A stretch of DNA of 64,000 nucleotides, taken from the NCBI GenBank assembly GCA_009838965.1, contig VXQP01000104.1:40798-104797 (forward strand), read 5' to 3'. A program made the position numbers and the translations under genes. The notes below the pieces were generated by a model. That model did not search any database. It was given only the letters and a program-made list of their open reading frames with translations, and was not told where the DNA came from. Shown here piece by piece: positions 32,532 through 41,484 of this stretch. Each line of letters begins with the position of its first letter. The stretch's first letter is position 1. The stretch comes from Chloroflexota bacterium (GTDB lineage: Bacteria; Chloroflexota; Dehalococcoidia; Lucifugimonadales; Australimonadaceae).

Positions 32532-33593
32532 ATGGCGCGTTCCGTTACCGACCTGCACATACGATCGATAGAACCGCTCGCTCCGCCGGAGGAGTTGCAG
32601 CGTAAACTGCCGCTAACGCCCGCGATGGCCCAGACCGTCGCCGAGGGCCGTGACCAGGTGGAGCGCATCCTGACCGGCGATGACCCGCGCCTGCTCGTCA
32701 TCGCGGGCCCGTGCTCCATCCACGATGAGAAAGCCGCGCTCGAATACGCCGGCAGACTGGGCGAACTCGCTGCGCGGATGAGCGACTCGCTCTTCATCAT
32801 CATGCGCGTCTACTTCGAGAAGCCGCGCACCAGCCTCGGCTGGAAGGGCCTCATCAACGACCCGAACCTCGACGGCTCGTTCGACATATCGAGCGGCCTC
32901 TACCGCGCCCGCAAACTGCTCATGCAGCTCGCGGAGATGGGCGTGCTGGCAGGGACGGAGTTCCTTGACCCCATCACGCCGCAGTACCTTGCCGACCTCG
33001 TGACCTGGGCCGCCATCGGCGCCCGCACGACCGAGAGCCAGACGCACCGGGAGATGGCCAGCGGGCTCAGCATGCCCGTGGGCTTCAAGAACGGCACGGA
33101 CGGCAACTCCCAGATCGCCATAGACGCGATGAAAACGTCCCGCGCCCCGCACTCTTTTCTCGGGATAGACCGGCAGGGCCGCACCTGCATCGTCAACACG
33201 AACGGCAACCTCTACGGCCACCTCATCCTGCGCGGCGGCTCCGGCGGCCCCAACTACGCCGAGGCGAGCGTGCGCGACGTGCAGGCGAAACTGGAGGCTG
33301 CTGGCCTGCCCCCGCGCATCATGGTCGACTGCTCCCATGCCAACTCGGAGAAGGACCACAACCGGCAGTCGATCGCCTTCCGGGACGTGGTGCTTCAGCG
33401 CCGCGCGGGCAACGACCTCATCGTCGGCCTCATGGCGGAGAGCCACCTCTTCGGGGGGCGGCAGGACCTCGGCGACGACCCGTCACAGCTCCGGTACGGC
33501 GTCTCGATAACGGACGCGTGCATGGACTGGGAGGAGACTGCGGCGATGCTCAACGAGGCGCACGAGGCACTCGCCGTCGAGCCCGTCGCCTGA
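32532..33593 (+). CDS. 3-deoxy-7-phosphoheptulonate synthase (class I alpha)
   Basis: The 353-residue DAHP synthase joins phosphoenolpyruvate and erythrose-4-phosphate, the entry step to aromatic amino acids. It is of the AroF/AroG/AroH (E. coli) type. Motifs are VIAGPCSIHD, MRVYFEKPRTSLGWKGLINDP, EFLDPITPQYLADLVTWAAIGARTTESQ, FKNGTDGN and DCSHANSEKDH. The N-terminal extension carries the usual allosteric region. Which amino acid inhibits it cannot be assigned with safety. It lies downstream of trpA and aroH. Confidence 0.92.
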   Translation: MARSVTDLHIRSIEPLAPPEELQRKLPLTPAMAQTVAEGRDQVERILTGDDPRLLVIAGPCSIHDEKAALEYAGRLGELAARMSDSLFIIMRVYFEKPRTSLGWKGLINDPNLDGSFDISSGLYRARKLLMQLAEMGVLAGTEFLDPITPQYLADLVTWAAIGARTTESQTHREMASGLSMPVGFKNGTDGNSQIAIDAMKTSRAPHSFLGIDRQGRTCIVNTNGNLYGHLILRGGSGGPNYAEASVRDVQAKLEAAGLPPRIMVDCSHANSEKDHNRQSIAFRDVVLQRRAGNDLIVGLMAESHLFGGRQDLGDDPSQLRYGVSITDACMDWEETAAMLNEAHEALAVEPVA

Positions 33594-33613
33594 CCCTCGC
33601 ATGGAGCGCCTTC

Positions 33614-34558
33614 GTGCCCGACCTCTGTGAGGAGCTGACCGCATACCGGCCCGACCGGGCAGCGGCTGTCGCTTTCGGCGTGTTCGACGGCGTCCACCTG
33701 GGGCACCGGCACGTGCTCGCCACGCTGGTGGGAGCAGCGAAGCAGCGCGGGCTCGCCCCTGTGGCCGTGACGCTCGCGAACCATCCGTTCTCAGTGTTGC
33801 GCCCGGACGTGGAGTTGCGGATGCTCACCTCGCTGGAAGAGCGGCTCGACCTGCTCGCAGACTCCGGCGTGGCGGCGGTCGTGCCCGTTACGTTCACGAA
33901 GCAGGTGTCGCTGCTCACCCCGCGTGAGTTCATGACCGCCCTGCGGGACTGCCTTGGGATGGCGTACTTCGCTGCCGGGCCGGACGTGACGCTCGGGCAC
34001 AACCGGGAGGGGACGCTCCCCGTGCTCGAAGCGCTCGGGGAAGAACTCGGCTACACGATGGAGTGCGTCGAGCAGCTCTCGCTGGGCGGCGAACCGGCCC
34101 GCAGCACTGCTATACGCCAGGCGCTCGACGCAGGCGATGTCGCACGCGCCGCGCGCATGCTGGGGCGTCCGTTCGCGTTGGAGGGTCCGGTGGTCGAGGG
34201 TGAGCACCGGGGTGGCGGGCTGCTCGGCTACCCGACGGCCAACGTCGGCGTGGGACCGCAGCAGGCGGTACCCGCGGACGGCATCTACGCCGGGTGGCTG
34301 TTGCACGGCACGGACCGCCTGCCCGCCGCGGTGAGCATCGGGCACAAGCCCACCTTCCACGAGGACGGGCCGAGCGTCGTCGAGGCGTTCGTCCTCGATT
34401 TCGACGGCAACCTGTACGGCGAGCAGGTGAAGCTGGAATTCGTCGAACGCCTGCGCGGGCAGGAGAAGTTCGACGGCGCCGACGCGCTCATCGCCGCCAT
34501 GCGCGACGACGTGACGCGTACGAGGCGTATCCTTGCGCTGTCGAAGGAGGCGTCCTGA
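33614..34558 (+). CDS. ribF: Bifunctional riboflavin kinase/FAD synthetase
   Basis: The 314-residue enzyme makes FMN and then FAD. The N-terminal nucleotidyltransferase domain has VAFGVFDGVHLGHRHVL and later GPDVTLGHNREG. The C-terminal flavokinase domain has GGGLLGYPTANVG, ADGIYAGW and IGHKPTF. The GTG at 33614 is chosen because GGAG lies 7 nt ahead; the ORF-track ATG overlaps the DAHP synthase gene. It ends 1 nt before the tyrS start. Confidence 0.93.
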   Translation: MPDLCEELTAYRPDRAAAVAFGVFDGVHLGHRHVLATLVGAAKQRGLAPVAVTLANHPFSVLRPDVELRMLTSLEERLDLLADSGVAAVVPVTFTKQVSLLTPREFMTALRDCLGMAYFAAGPDVTLGHNREGTLPVLEALGEELGYTMECVEQLSLGGEPARSTAIRQALDAGDVARAARMLGRPFALEGPVVEGEHRGGGLLGYPTANVGVGPQQAVPADGIYAGWLLHGTDRLPAAVSIGHKPTFHEDGPSVVEAFVLDFDGNLYGEQVKLEFVERLRGQEKFDGADALIAAMRDDVTRTRRILALSKEAS

Positions 34559-34559
34559 C

Positions 34560-35795
34560 ATGCCCGCACTCGACCGGCAGACCATCGACCGCATCACGAA
34601 GCGCGGCGTCGCGCAGATCATCCCGGAGGACGAGTTCATCAAGCGCCTGCAGGAGGGCAAGCCGCTCCGTCTCAAGATGGGGTTCGACCCCAGTAGACCG
34701 GACCTGCACCTCGGCCACTACGTCGGCCTCCGGAAACTGCGCCAGCTGCAGGACCTCGGCCACGAGCTCATCCTCATCGTCGGCGACTGGACGGCGCAGA
34801 TCGGAGACCCGTCCGGCCAGTCCGACACGCGCACCATGCTCAGCGCCGAGGACGTACGCGAGAACGCCGAAACGTACATGCGCCAGTTCTTCAAGGTCGT
34901 CGACCCGGACAAGACGCGCGCCGTCTACCAGAGCGAATGGTTCGGGAAGTTCACCCTGACCGACGTCATACGTCTCACCGCGCACTTCACCGTCAACCAG
35001 TTCCTCCACCGGGACGACTTCGCCCAGCGCTACGCTGCGCAGCGCCCCATCGCCGTCACCGAGATGCTCTACCCGCTGCTGCAGGCGTACGACTCGGTCG
35101 CCATCGAGGCTGACGTGGAGTTCGGCGGCACCGATCAGCTCTTCAACCTGCTCGTCGGGCGCGAGCTGCAGGAGAAGGTGGGGCAGCGGCCCCAGCTCGT
35201 CTTCACCGTGCCCATCCTCCCCGGCACGGACGGCGTCCGCCGCATGGGGAAGTCGCTCGGGAACTACATCGCCCTCGAGGACACCCCGCGCGACATGTTC
35301 GGGAAGGTCATGTCGCTGCCGGACGACATCATCGCGCTCTACTTCGAACTGCTCACCGACGTTCCCGACGAGGAGCTCGACGCCATCCGCGCCGCTATGA
35401 GCGGCCAGGGCGGCGCGAACCCCATGGACATCAAGAAGCGGCTGGGTGAGGAGCTCACCGCCGCCTTCCACTCGCCCGAGGAAGCGGCCGCGGCGCGCGA
35501 GGAGTTCGAGCGCGTCTTCCAGCGACGCGAGACGCCGGAGGACATACCGGAGGTCGCCGTCGATCTGACCGGCCCCGCCGTCGTCTCCCATGACGCCGAA
35601 GGCTTCGATGCCGACCTCTCGCACCTGCTTCCTGCGCTCGACCTGGCCGCGAGCCGCAGCGAAGCGCGGCGTCTGCTGCAGCAGAATGCGGTGCAGATAG
35701 ACGGCGAACGCTCCGACGGCGAGCGTGTGCGCATCACCTACGGGGCGCTCATCCGTGTCGGCAGCCGCCGCTTCGCCAGGGTCGTGCGGGGTTAG
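34560..35795 (+). CDS. tyrS: Tyrosyl-tRNA synthetase
   Basis: The 411-residue class I synthetase has the HIGH motif as HLGH (in RPDLHLGHYVGL), tyrosine-site residues in VEFGGTDQLFNLLVGR, and the KMSKS loop as MGKSLGNYI. A C-terminal S4 RNA-binding domain follows (SRSEARRLLQQNAVQIDGE). The HLGHYVGLRKL context and length suggest the TyrZ-like branch. It starts 1 nt past the ribF stop. It converges on the K+ channel gene with a 7-nt gap. Confidence 0.94.
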   Translation: MPALDRQTIDRITKRGVAQIIPEDEFIKRLQEGKPLRLKMGFDPSRPDLHLGHYVGLRKLRQLQDLGHELILIVGDWTAQIGDPSGQSDTRTMLSAEDVRENAETYMRQFFKVVDPDKTRAVYQSEWFGKFTLTDVIRLTAHFTVNQFLHRDDFAQRYAAQRPIAVTEMLYPLLQAYDSVAIEADVEFGGTDQLFNLLVGRELQEKVGQRPQLVFTVPILPGTDGVRRMGKSLGNYIALEDTPRDMFGKVMSLPDDIIALYFELLTDVPDEELDAIRAAMSGQGGANPMDIKKRLGEELTAAFHSPEEAAAAREEFERVFQRRETPEDIPEVAVDLTGPAVVSHDAEGFDADLSHLLPALDLAASRSEARRLLQQNAVQIDGERSDGERVRITYGALIRVGSRRFARVVRG

Positions 35796-35802
35796 CCGCG
35801 AC

Positions 35803-36561
35803 TCATTCCTGGCGCGGCGACAGCGCCGAGAGCGCCATCTCTTTCCCGCCGATGACGTGCGGCAGGACCACCGCGTCGGCGCCCGCTCTTCGCAGCTTCT
35901 CCTCTGCGTCGGGACGCGACGCCCGCGCCACGATGTACAACTCCGGGTTGAGCCCCCGCGCCGTGAGCGACACGTAGACGTTCTGGCTGTCGTCGCCCGT
36001 AGCCGCTACGAGGCCCCGCGCGTCCTTGATGTGTGCCGCCAGCAGGTTGTCGTCCTGCGCTGAATCGCCGTGCACCCACAGCATGCCGCGCTCTCCAGCC
36101 TCGGCAAGGGCGTCGGGGTCCTTGTCGATCACGATGAGCTCCGCCGACTGCTCCTGGAGCGTGAGCGCGACCGCCTTGCCGACGCGTCCGAAACCGCAAA
36201 CGATGAAGTGTCCGTTGAGTTTCGCCATACGCGCCCTCATTCTGCGCCTTCGCACCAGGTTTCGCAGCACTTCCTGCGCCACGATCAGGTGCATCACGCT
36301 CGTCAGGATATAGAGCATCACCCCCACACCGGCCACCATGAGGAACATGGTGAAGACGCGCCCGGTGGAAGAGAGCGGGTGCACCTCCTCGTAGCCGACG
36401 GTCGTGAAGGTGACGACGGTCATGTAGGCGGCGTCGAGGAGCGACCATCCTTCGATGAGCATGTACCCTGCGGTGGCCATCCCCACGAGGACGGCCAGCG
36501 CAAGCAGGCTCCTGGCCAGTTGCGTCTCGAACACGTGCGCTAGGGTCTCTCTGATATGCAT
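35803..36561 (-). CDS. Two-helix potassium channel with TrkA-N (RCK) domain
   Basis: The 252-residue protein has two membrane helices (about 18-38 and 70-95) around a pore loop with filter TTVGYEE, then an RCK/TrkA-N Rossmann domain (FIVCGFGRVGKAVAL, DKDPDAL, GDSAQDDNL). This MthK-like layout gates K+ flow by ligand binding in the cytosol. The usual TVGYGD filter has Glu in place of the last Gly. There is no TrkA-C domain. ATG 36561 begins MHIRETL; the longer ORF-track start is antisense read-through. It lies 44 nt after the Ca2+ ATPase gene. Confidence 0.85.
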   Translation of the reverse strand: MHIRETLAHVFETQLARSLLALAVLVGMATAGYMLIEGWSLLDAAYMTVVTFTTVGYEEVHPLSSTGRVFTMFLMVAGVGVMLYILTSVMHLIVAQEVLRNLVRRRRMRARMAKLNGHFIVCGFGRVGKAVALTLQEQSAELIVIDKDPDALAEAGERGMLWVHGDSAQDDNLLAAHIKDARGLVAATGDDSQNVYVSLTARGLNPELYIVARASRPDAEEKLRRAGADAVVLPHVIGGKEMALSALSPRQE

Positions 36562-36605
36562 CGAGGGTGCTCTTGCAGGCTGAGCCAGCCCCGCGCCGGA
36601 GGCCG

Positions 36606-39236
36606 CTACAGCGGGCCGAACCGCCGCACGACCAGCTTCCCGGTGACGGTCGTTGCGGCGAAGCCGACCAGCAGTCCTGCCAGCAGGATACCCCACTGCT
36701 CCAGACCCAGCGGCACGGTGCCGAACGCTGCGCTGCCGATGGGCGTGTAGAGGATGACTGCCTGCATGAGCAGGCTCACGCTCACTGATGCCCAGAGCCA
36801 ACGGTTCGTGCAGATGGGCATCCCCTCCTGGATACGGATGACCAGCAGCCGCAGGTACTCCTGCACGACGAAGCCGGTGAAGGTCATCGTCCGGGCGGTG
36901 TCCAGGTCCCAGAGCCGCAGCCCGACGAAGAACGTGGCGATGAGGATGATCGTTATGACTACACCGACACTGCCGACGAGCGCCGCCATCGAGCGTCCCA
37001 GCACCGCGCCGTGACGCGGAGGCTCGCGCATCGCTCCCTGCGGCGCCGGGTCGGACGCCAGCGCCACCGCGGGCCCGGAGTCCGTCACGAGGTTGATCCA
37101 CAGGATCTGCACGGCGGTCACCGGCAGGTAGCCGAACACGGTGGCCACCAGGATCACGAGCACCTCGGCGAGGTTGCCCGTAAGCATGTAGTTCACAAAC
37201 TTCTTGATGTTCCGGAATATCCGGCGGCCTTCCTCGACGGCGGCGACGATGGTCGCGAGGTTGTCGTCGAGCAGCACCATGTCCGACGTGTCGCGCGCGA
37301 CGTCCGTGCCCTTGATGCCCATCGCGACACCCACGTCCGCGTTGTGCAGGGCAGGGGCGTCGTTCACGCCGTCGCCCGTCATCAGCACGACGTCGTGGTC
37401 CTCCTTGAGCGTCCGGAGGATGAGCACCTTGTGGCGCGGCTCGGCCCGCGCGAAGATGCTGGTCTCGTTGATGACGCGCTTGAGCTCCGTCTCGTCCAAC
37501 CCGTCGAGCTCCTTCGCTTCGATGGCCTCCCCGTCCAGCCCCACTTCCTTGCCGATCGCCGCCGCCGTGAGGCTGTTGTCGCCCGTGATCATCACCACAC
37601 GGATGCCGGCCCGGTGCGCCGCCTCGATGGCGTGTGTGGCCTCCGGCCTCGGCGGGTCGCTCATAGCCCCCAGCGCGGCGAACGTCAGCCCTGCCTCAGC
37701 CATCGGGGCGTCGGCAGGCTGCTCCTTGTACGCGAACGCCAGCACCCGCAGCGCCTGTCCCGCCAGCCCGACGTTCTGCTCCAGCAGCGCGTTGCGCTCT
37801 TCGTCGCTCAGCGGGGACACCCCGTCCGGCGTCCTGAAGCTCGTGCAGAGCGGGAGCACCGCCTCCAGCGCGCCCTTCGTCAGCAGCAGACCGTCGGCTG
37901 CCACGGGGTGCTGGACAGCCACCGACATCATCCGCCGTTCGGACGTGAACGGGACCTCGCCCTTCCGCTCGTACTCGTCCAGGGGCGCTCCCGCGTGCAC
38001 CGCGAATTCGAGGAGGGCTGTCTCCGTCGGGTCGCCCACGTAGCCGTGCTCGGGGTGCCGGTGCGCGTTGTTGCACAGGCCCGCAACCAGCAGTGAGATG
38101 CCGATCGGCTCCTCGTGCGCGCCGAGCGTGATGTCGTGCGCGTCCAACTCCTCGGTGAGCGTCGCCACCCGCCGCATCGTCATGCGGCCTTCGGTGACGG
38201 TGCCTGTCTTGTCGGTGCAGATGACCTCCGCCGCGCCGACGATCTCCACGACCGGCAGCGAGCGGACGAGCGCTTTGCGATCCAGCATCCTCCTCGTTCC
38301 GAACGCGAGCGCGAGCGTGAGGACGACGGGCAGTCCCTCCGGCACCGCCGCTACCGCAAGGGCGACGGCGGTGATGAACGTCTCGAGCAGGCTCAGGTCG
38401 CCGGTCACCAGTTGCAGCACCGCGACGATGCCGATGAGCACCGCGACGGCCCAGCCGATCCGCGCTGCGAGACGGCTGATCTCGCGTTGGAAGACGGTCG
38501 GCTCGCTCTCCGTCGTCTGCACCTCCGCCGCGATGCCGCCGACCTCCGTCTGCATGCCGGTGCGGGCTATCAGCATGCGCCCCCGCCCACGCATCACAAC
38601 CGTGCCGCTGTACGCCATGCAGAACCGCTCGGCCAGCGCCGCGTCGGCGGAGACCGGCTGTGTGTTCTTGCGGACGGGCAGGCTCTCGCCGGTGAGCGCC
38701 GCTTCGTCGACGCTCAGGTCGATGCTGCTGATGACCCGTCCGTCGGCGGGGATGCGCGAACCTTCTTCCAGCAGCACGACGTCTCCGGGAACGAGCACCT
38801 TGGCGTCCACCTGCTCCGCGACGCCGTCACGGAGTACCGTCGCGGAAGGAGCGGCGAGGCGGTTCAGTGCCTCGATGCCCCGGCTCGCGCGGTAGTTCTG
38901 TGAGAAACCGAGGCACGCGTTCAGCACGACGATGAGCGCGATGAGCCCTGCGTCTATCAAGTGCCCGGACTCCTCCGCGACGAATTCAACGCCCGCCAGC
39001 ACCGCCGCCGCGCCGATGAGCACGAGCACCAGCGGGCTGCGGAACTCGTCCAGCAGCAGTTTGAGCGCGGAGACGGGAGGAGCGCCGATCAGCTGGTTGG
39101 GGCCGTAGGTGGCGAGGCGCGTTGCTGCTTCGGCGGAGGACAGCCCGGACGCTGACGATGCAAGGCCCTCGAAGGCATCCTCGACGGACGAACTGTGCCA
39201 GGATGCCTGGGTCGTTTCCTCGACGGAGGACTGCAT
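36606..39236 (-). CDS. Cation-transporting P-type ATPase (P2A, Ca2+-type)
   Basis: The 876-residue pump has a cation ATPase N-domain at about 15-75 and TGES in the actuator domain. The ion-binding helix 4 motif PEGLP (in AAVPEGLPVVLTLAL) and phosphorylation site DKTGTVTEGRM follow, then GDGVNDAPAL, and NLVTDSGPAVAL in helix 6. PEGLP and N-x-x-TD resemble SERCA-like and bacterial Ca2+ pumps, so Ca2+ export is likely but Mn2+ is possible. A leaderless-type -10 box precedes it. It probably forms an operon with the K+ channel. Confidence 0.9.
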   Translation of the reverse strand: MQSSVEETTQASWHSSSVEDAFEGLASSASGLSSAEAATRLATYGPNQLIGAPPVSALKLLLDEFRSPLVLVLIGAAAVLAGVEFVAEESGHLIDAGLIALIVVLNACLGFSQNYRASRGIEALNRLAAPSATVLRDGVAEQVDAKVLVPGDVVLLEEGSRIPADGRVISSIDLSVDEAALTGESLPVRKNTQPVSADAALAERFCMAYSGTVVMRGRGRMLIARTGMQTEVGGIAAEVQTTESEPTVFQREISRLAARIGWAVAVLIGIVAVLQLVTGDLSLLETFITAVALAVAAVPEGLPVVLTLALAFGTRRMLDRKALVRSLPVVEIVGAAEVICTDKTGTVTEGRMTMRRVATLTEELDAHDITLGAHEEPIGISLLVAGLCNNAHRHPEHGYVGDPTETALLEFAVHAGAPLDEYERKGEVPFTSERRMMSVAVQHPVAADGLLLTKGALEAVLPLCTSFRTPDGVSPLSDEERNALLEQNVGLAGQALRVLAFAYKEQPADAPMAEAGLTFAALGAMSDPPRPEATHAIEAAHRAGIRVVMITGDNSLTAAAIGKEVGLDGEAIEAKELDGLDETELKRVINETSIFARAEPRHKVLILRTLKEDHDVVLMTGDGVNDAPALHNADVGVAMGIKGTDVARDTSDMVLLDDNLATIVAAVEEGRRIFRNIKKFVNYMLTGNLAEVLVILVATVFGYLPVTAVQILWINLVTDSGPAVALASDPAPQGAMREPPRHGAVLGRSMAALVGSVGVVITIILIATFFVGLRLWDLDTARTMTFTGFVVQEYLRLLVIRIQEGMPICTNRWLWASVSVSLLMQAVILYTPIGSAAFGTVPLGLEQWGILLAGLLVGFAATTVTGKLVVRRFGPL

Positions 39237-39243
39237 GCGGGGG

Positions 39244-39249
39244 AGTATA
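39244..39249 (-). promoter_or_regulatory. -10 box for a leaderless Ca2+-ATPase transcript
   Basis: On the minus strand TATACT ends exactly 7 nt before the ATG at 39236. No Shine-Dalgarno sequence is present. Confidence 0.55.
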
Positions 39250-39335
39250 CCTGCGCACCGCTGGGGGATTATTTGAGGCTCGTTAACGCGTGTTAGCGAA
39301 TATCATCGATGGAAGTGACGTAACGCCTGCTCCGG

Positions 39336-39364
39336 TTGACCTGCCGCCTGACGCTTGGCACACT
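39336..39364 (+). promoter_or_regulatory. Promoter of the solute-binding protein gene
   Basis: TTGACC (39336-39341), a 17-bp spacer and CACACT (39359-39364) resemble the promoter at 1206. A start near 39371 would leave a 15-nt leader containing GGAG before ATG 39386. This supports 39386 over the ORF-track GTG at 39290. Confidence 0.55.
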
Positions 39365-39385
39365 CCCGCGCAACGGAGTGGACTG

Positions 39386-40309
39386 ATGCGCATCGGCATA
39401 CCTGACTTAGTCTCGAACTCATACTTCCCTGCCATCGCCGCGGTCGACCTCGGCGCGTTCGAGGCCGAGGGCCTCGATGCCGACATCGAGCTTGTCTTCC
39501 CGGTCACGCGCGCGATGGAGATGCTGCGCGACGGTGAGCTCGACTACGTGGCGGGTTCGGCGCACGCGGTGCTGACGGCGTTTCCCCGGTGGGAGGGCGC
39601 GTCGTTGCTCGCCGCGCTTGCACAGCACATGTACTGGTTCCTCGTGCTCAGGAGCGACCTCGGCGCGCAGCGCGGCGATATCGAGGCCGTGAAGGGCCTC
39701 CGCATCGGCGCCGCGCCCGGCCCCCGCGACGGTCTGGAGCAGATACTCCGTGAAGCGGGCATCGACCCCGCGCGCGACCGCGTGGACATCGGCCCCGTGC
39801 CGGGCGCGACCGGCTCCGGCGTGTCGTTCGGGGTGCAGGCGGCGCGGGCGCTGGCCGACGGCGCGATAGACGGCTTCTGGGCGAACGGCATGGGGACGGA
39901 GGTCGCCATGCGCTCCGGCGCCGGCAGCGTCGTGCTGGACGTGCGGCGCGGCGCCGGCCCGCCTGCGGCGCGCGGCTACACGTTCCCTGCGTTCGTGACG
40001 ACCGACCGCAGGATCGACGAGCAGCCGGACGAGGTCGCCGCCGCCGTGCGTGCTATCGTGTCGGCGCAGCGTATGCTGAAGGCCGACCCGTCGAGGGCAA
40101 CGGGGGTCGGAGAGAAGCGCTTCCCTGCCGAGGAGGCGTCGTTGATCGCGGAGCTCATAGAACGCGACCTGCCGTACTATGATCCGTCGATACCGGAGGA
40201 GGCGGTCGAGCAGATGGACCGGTTCGCACAGCAGATAGGGCTGCTCGACGGTCCAGTGCCCTACGAGCAGGTCGTGGCAGCCCGCTTCGCCGGGCTCTGG
40301 ACGTCTTAA
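39386..40309 (+). CDS. NMT1/THI5-like solute-binding protein, no signal peptide
   Basis: The 307-residue protein has the periplasmic-binding type II fold of ABC transporters for taurine, thiamine precursor or nitrate. Segments are IPDLVSNSYFPAIAAVDLGAFEAEGL, the ELDYVAGSAHAVLTAF substrate loop and LRIGAAPGP. No signal peptide or lipobox is seen from the ATG at 39386, and the upstream extension to 39290 does not add one. It may be a cytosolic sensor or enzyme rather than a transporter part; no permease or ATPase follows. A cupin and a DUF2848 gene are downstream in the same direction. Confidence 0.72.
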   Translation: MRIGIPDLVSNSYFPAIAAVDLGAFEAEGLDADIELVFPVTRAMEMLRDGELDYVAGSAHAVLTAFPRWEGASLLAALAQHMYWFLVLRSDLGAQRGDIEAVKGLRIGAAPGPRDGLEQILREAGIDPARDRVDIGPVPGATGSGVSFGVQAARALADGAIDGFWANGMGTEVAMRSGAGSVVLDVRRGAGPPAARGYTFPAFVTTDRRIDEQPDEVAAAVRAIVSAQRMLKADPSRATGVGEKRFPAEEASLIAELIERDLPYYDPSIPEEAVEQMDRFAQQIGLLDGPVPYEQVVAARFAGLWTS

Positions 40310-40332
40310 GCAGCGTAAGAGAGGAGTTGAGC

Positions 40333-40677
40333 GTGGCGAAACCTGAGTTGGAGTTCTTCGACCCCTCGGACATCCCCAGCGAGCCTATCCCGCCCGTGGG
40401 GGGCCTCAGCCAGCAGATACTCTCGCGCGACGACCTGAGCGGCGACTACACGCGCCTGCTGCGGTTCGAGCCGGGGACGGACACCTCACCGATGGGCCCG
40501 CAGGTGCACGACTTCTGGGAGGAGGTCTGGATCATCGAGGGCAGCATCCACGACATCCCGCTCAACAAGACGTTCACTGCAGGCATGTACGCCTGCCGCC
40601 CGCCCGGCATGCCCCACGGCCCCTGGACATCGCCGGACGGTTGCCGGACATTCGAGGTGAGGCACTATGAACGCTGA
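40333..40677 (+). CDS. Single-domain cupin (ChrR-like)
   Basis: This 114-residue cupin has metal-ligand candidates in PQVHDFWEEVWIIEGS (His-x4-Glu type) and PPGMPHGPW (late His). GTG 40333 is favoured because AGGAG lies 6 nt upstream; TTG 40327 abuts it. It overlaps the DUF2848 gene by 11 nt, so the two are probably coupled. The role is unknown. Confidence 0.75.
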   Translation: MAKPELEFFDPSDIPSEPIPPVGGLSQQILSRDDLSGDYTRLLRFEPGTDTSPMGPQVHDFWEEVWIIEGSIHDIPLNKTFTAGMYACRPPGMPHGPWTSPDGCRTFEVRHYER

Positions 40678-41392
40678 GGAAGTCGCTGTGTCGGCGAAGA
40701 GACCCGCACACAGGTTCACGTTCGACCACGCCGGAGCGCCGATGCGCTTCCTCGCGCGCAGGCTGCTCGCCGGCGGCTATACGGGCCGCGACCCGGCTGC
40801 GGTGGAGGAGCACATCGCCGAGCTTGCGCTCCTCGGCGTGCCACGCCCGGCGCACGTGCCGTGGATATTCGTGGCGAACCCGCAGGTGCTCCAGGTGGAC
40901 GGGACGGTCTACGCGTACGACGGCACGTCGTCCGGCGAGGCCGAGTACGTGCTGCTCATCGACCGGGACGACGTCTTCGTCTGCATCGGCAGCGACCACA
41001 CCGACCGCGGCCTCGAGAGCCTCTCCATCGAGAAGTCCAAGCAGATCTACCCGAAGATCCTGAGCAGACAGATCTGGCGTCTCGACGACCTCCTGCCGCG
41101 ATGGGACGACCTGCGCCTCCGCAGCCGCGTTGGCGAGGGCGATGAAATGGAGGACTACCAGGACGGAACGCTCTCCCAGCTCATCCGGCCAGAGCGCCTG
41201 CTCGAGCTCATCGGTCCCGACCCCGGCGCGGGCACCGTCGTCTTCTCCGGCACGCTGCCGGTGCTCGGCGGCAACGTTCGCCCGGCTCCCCGCTTCGAGG
41301 CCGAACTCTTCGACACGGACGGAAGTCCGCTCGCTTCGCTCGGCTACGACGTCGCGGTGCTGCAGCCACAGGCGCAGCCGGACGAACGGTGA
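40667..41392 (+). CDS. DUF2848 family protein
   Basis: The 241-residue soluble protein is recognised as DUF2848 by EYVLLIDRDDVFVCIGSDHTDRGLE followed by SKQIYPKILSRQIW. The family is related to the fumarylacetoacetate hydrolase fold and is thought to be enzymatic, but no reaction is established. The gene overlaps the cupin by 11 nt. With the binding protein and the bicupin it forms a possible four-gene unit for an unknown organic acid. Confidence 0.82.
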   Translation: MNAEEVAVSAKRPAHRFTFDHAGAPMRFLARRLLAGGYTGRDPAAVEEHIAELALLGVPRPAHVPWIFVANPQVLQVDGTVYAYDGTSSGEAEYVLLIDRDDVFVCIGSDHTDRGLESLSIEKSKQIYPKILSRQIWRLDDLLPRWDDLRLRSRVGEGDEMEDYQDGTLSQLIRPERLLELIGPDPGAGTVVFSGTLPVLGGNVRPAPRFEAELFDTDGSPLASLGYDVAVLQPQAQPDER

Positions 41393-41484
41393 GAGTTCAC
41401 GTGGGCGTGTGATCCACGCTTGACGAATCGCGCGCCGCGAGCGAGAGTCCACGCATACAAGCCTGACAGGCTCGGAGGAGAACC

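Noticed and set aside
39265-39310. CGTTAACG and ACGCGT palindromes upstream of the solute-binding protein gene
   Set aside because: Short palindromes of this size occur by chance and they do not sit at either promoter box.
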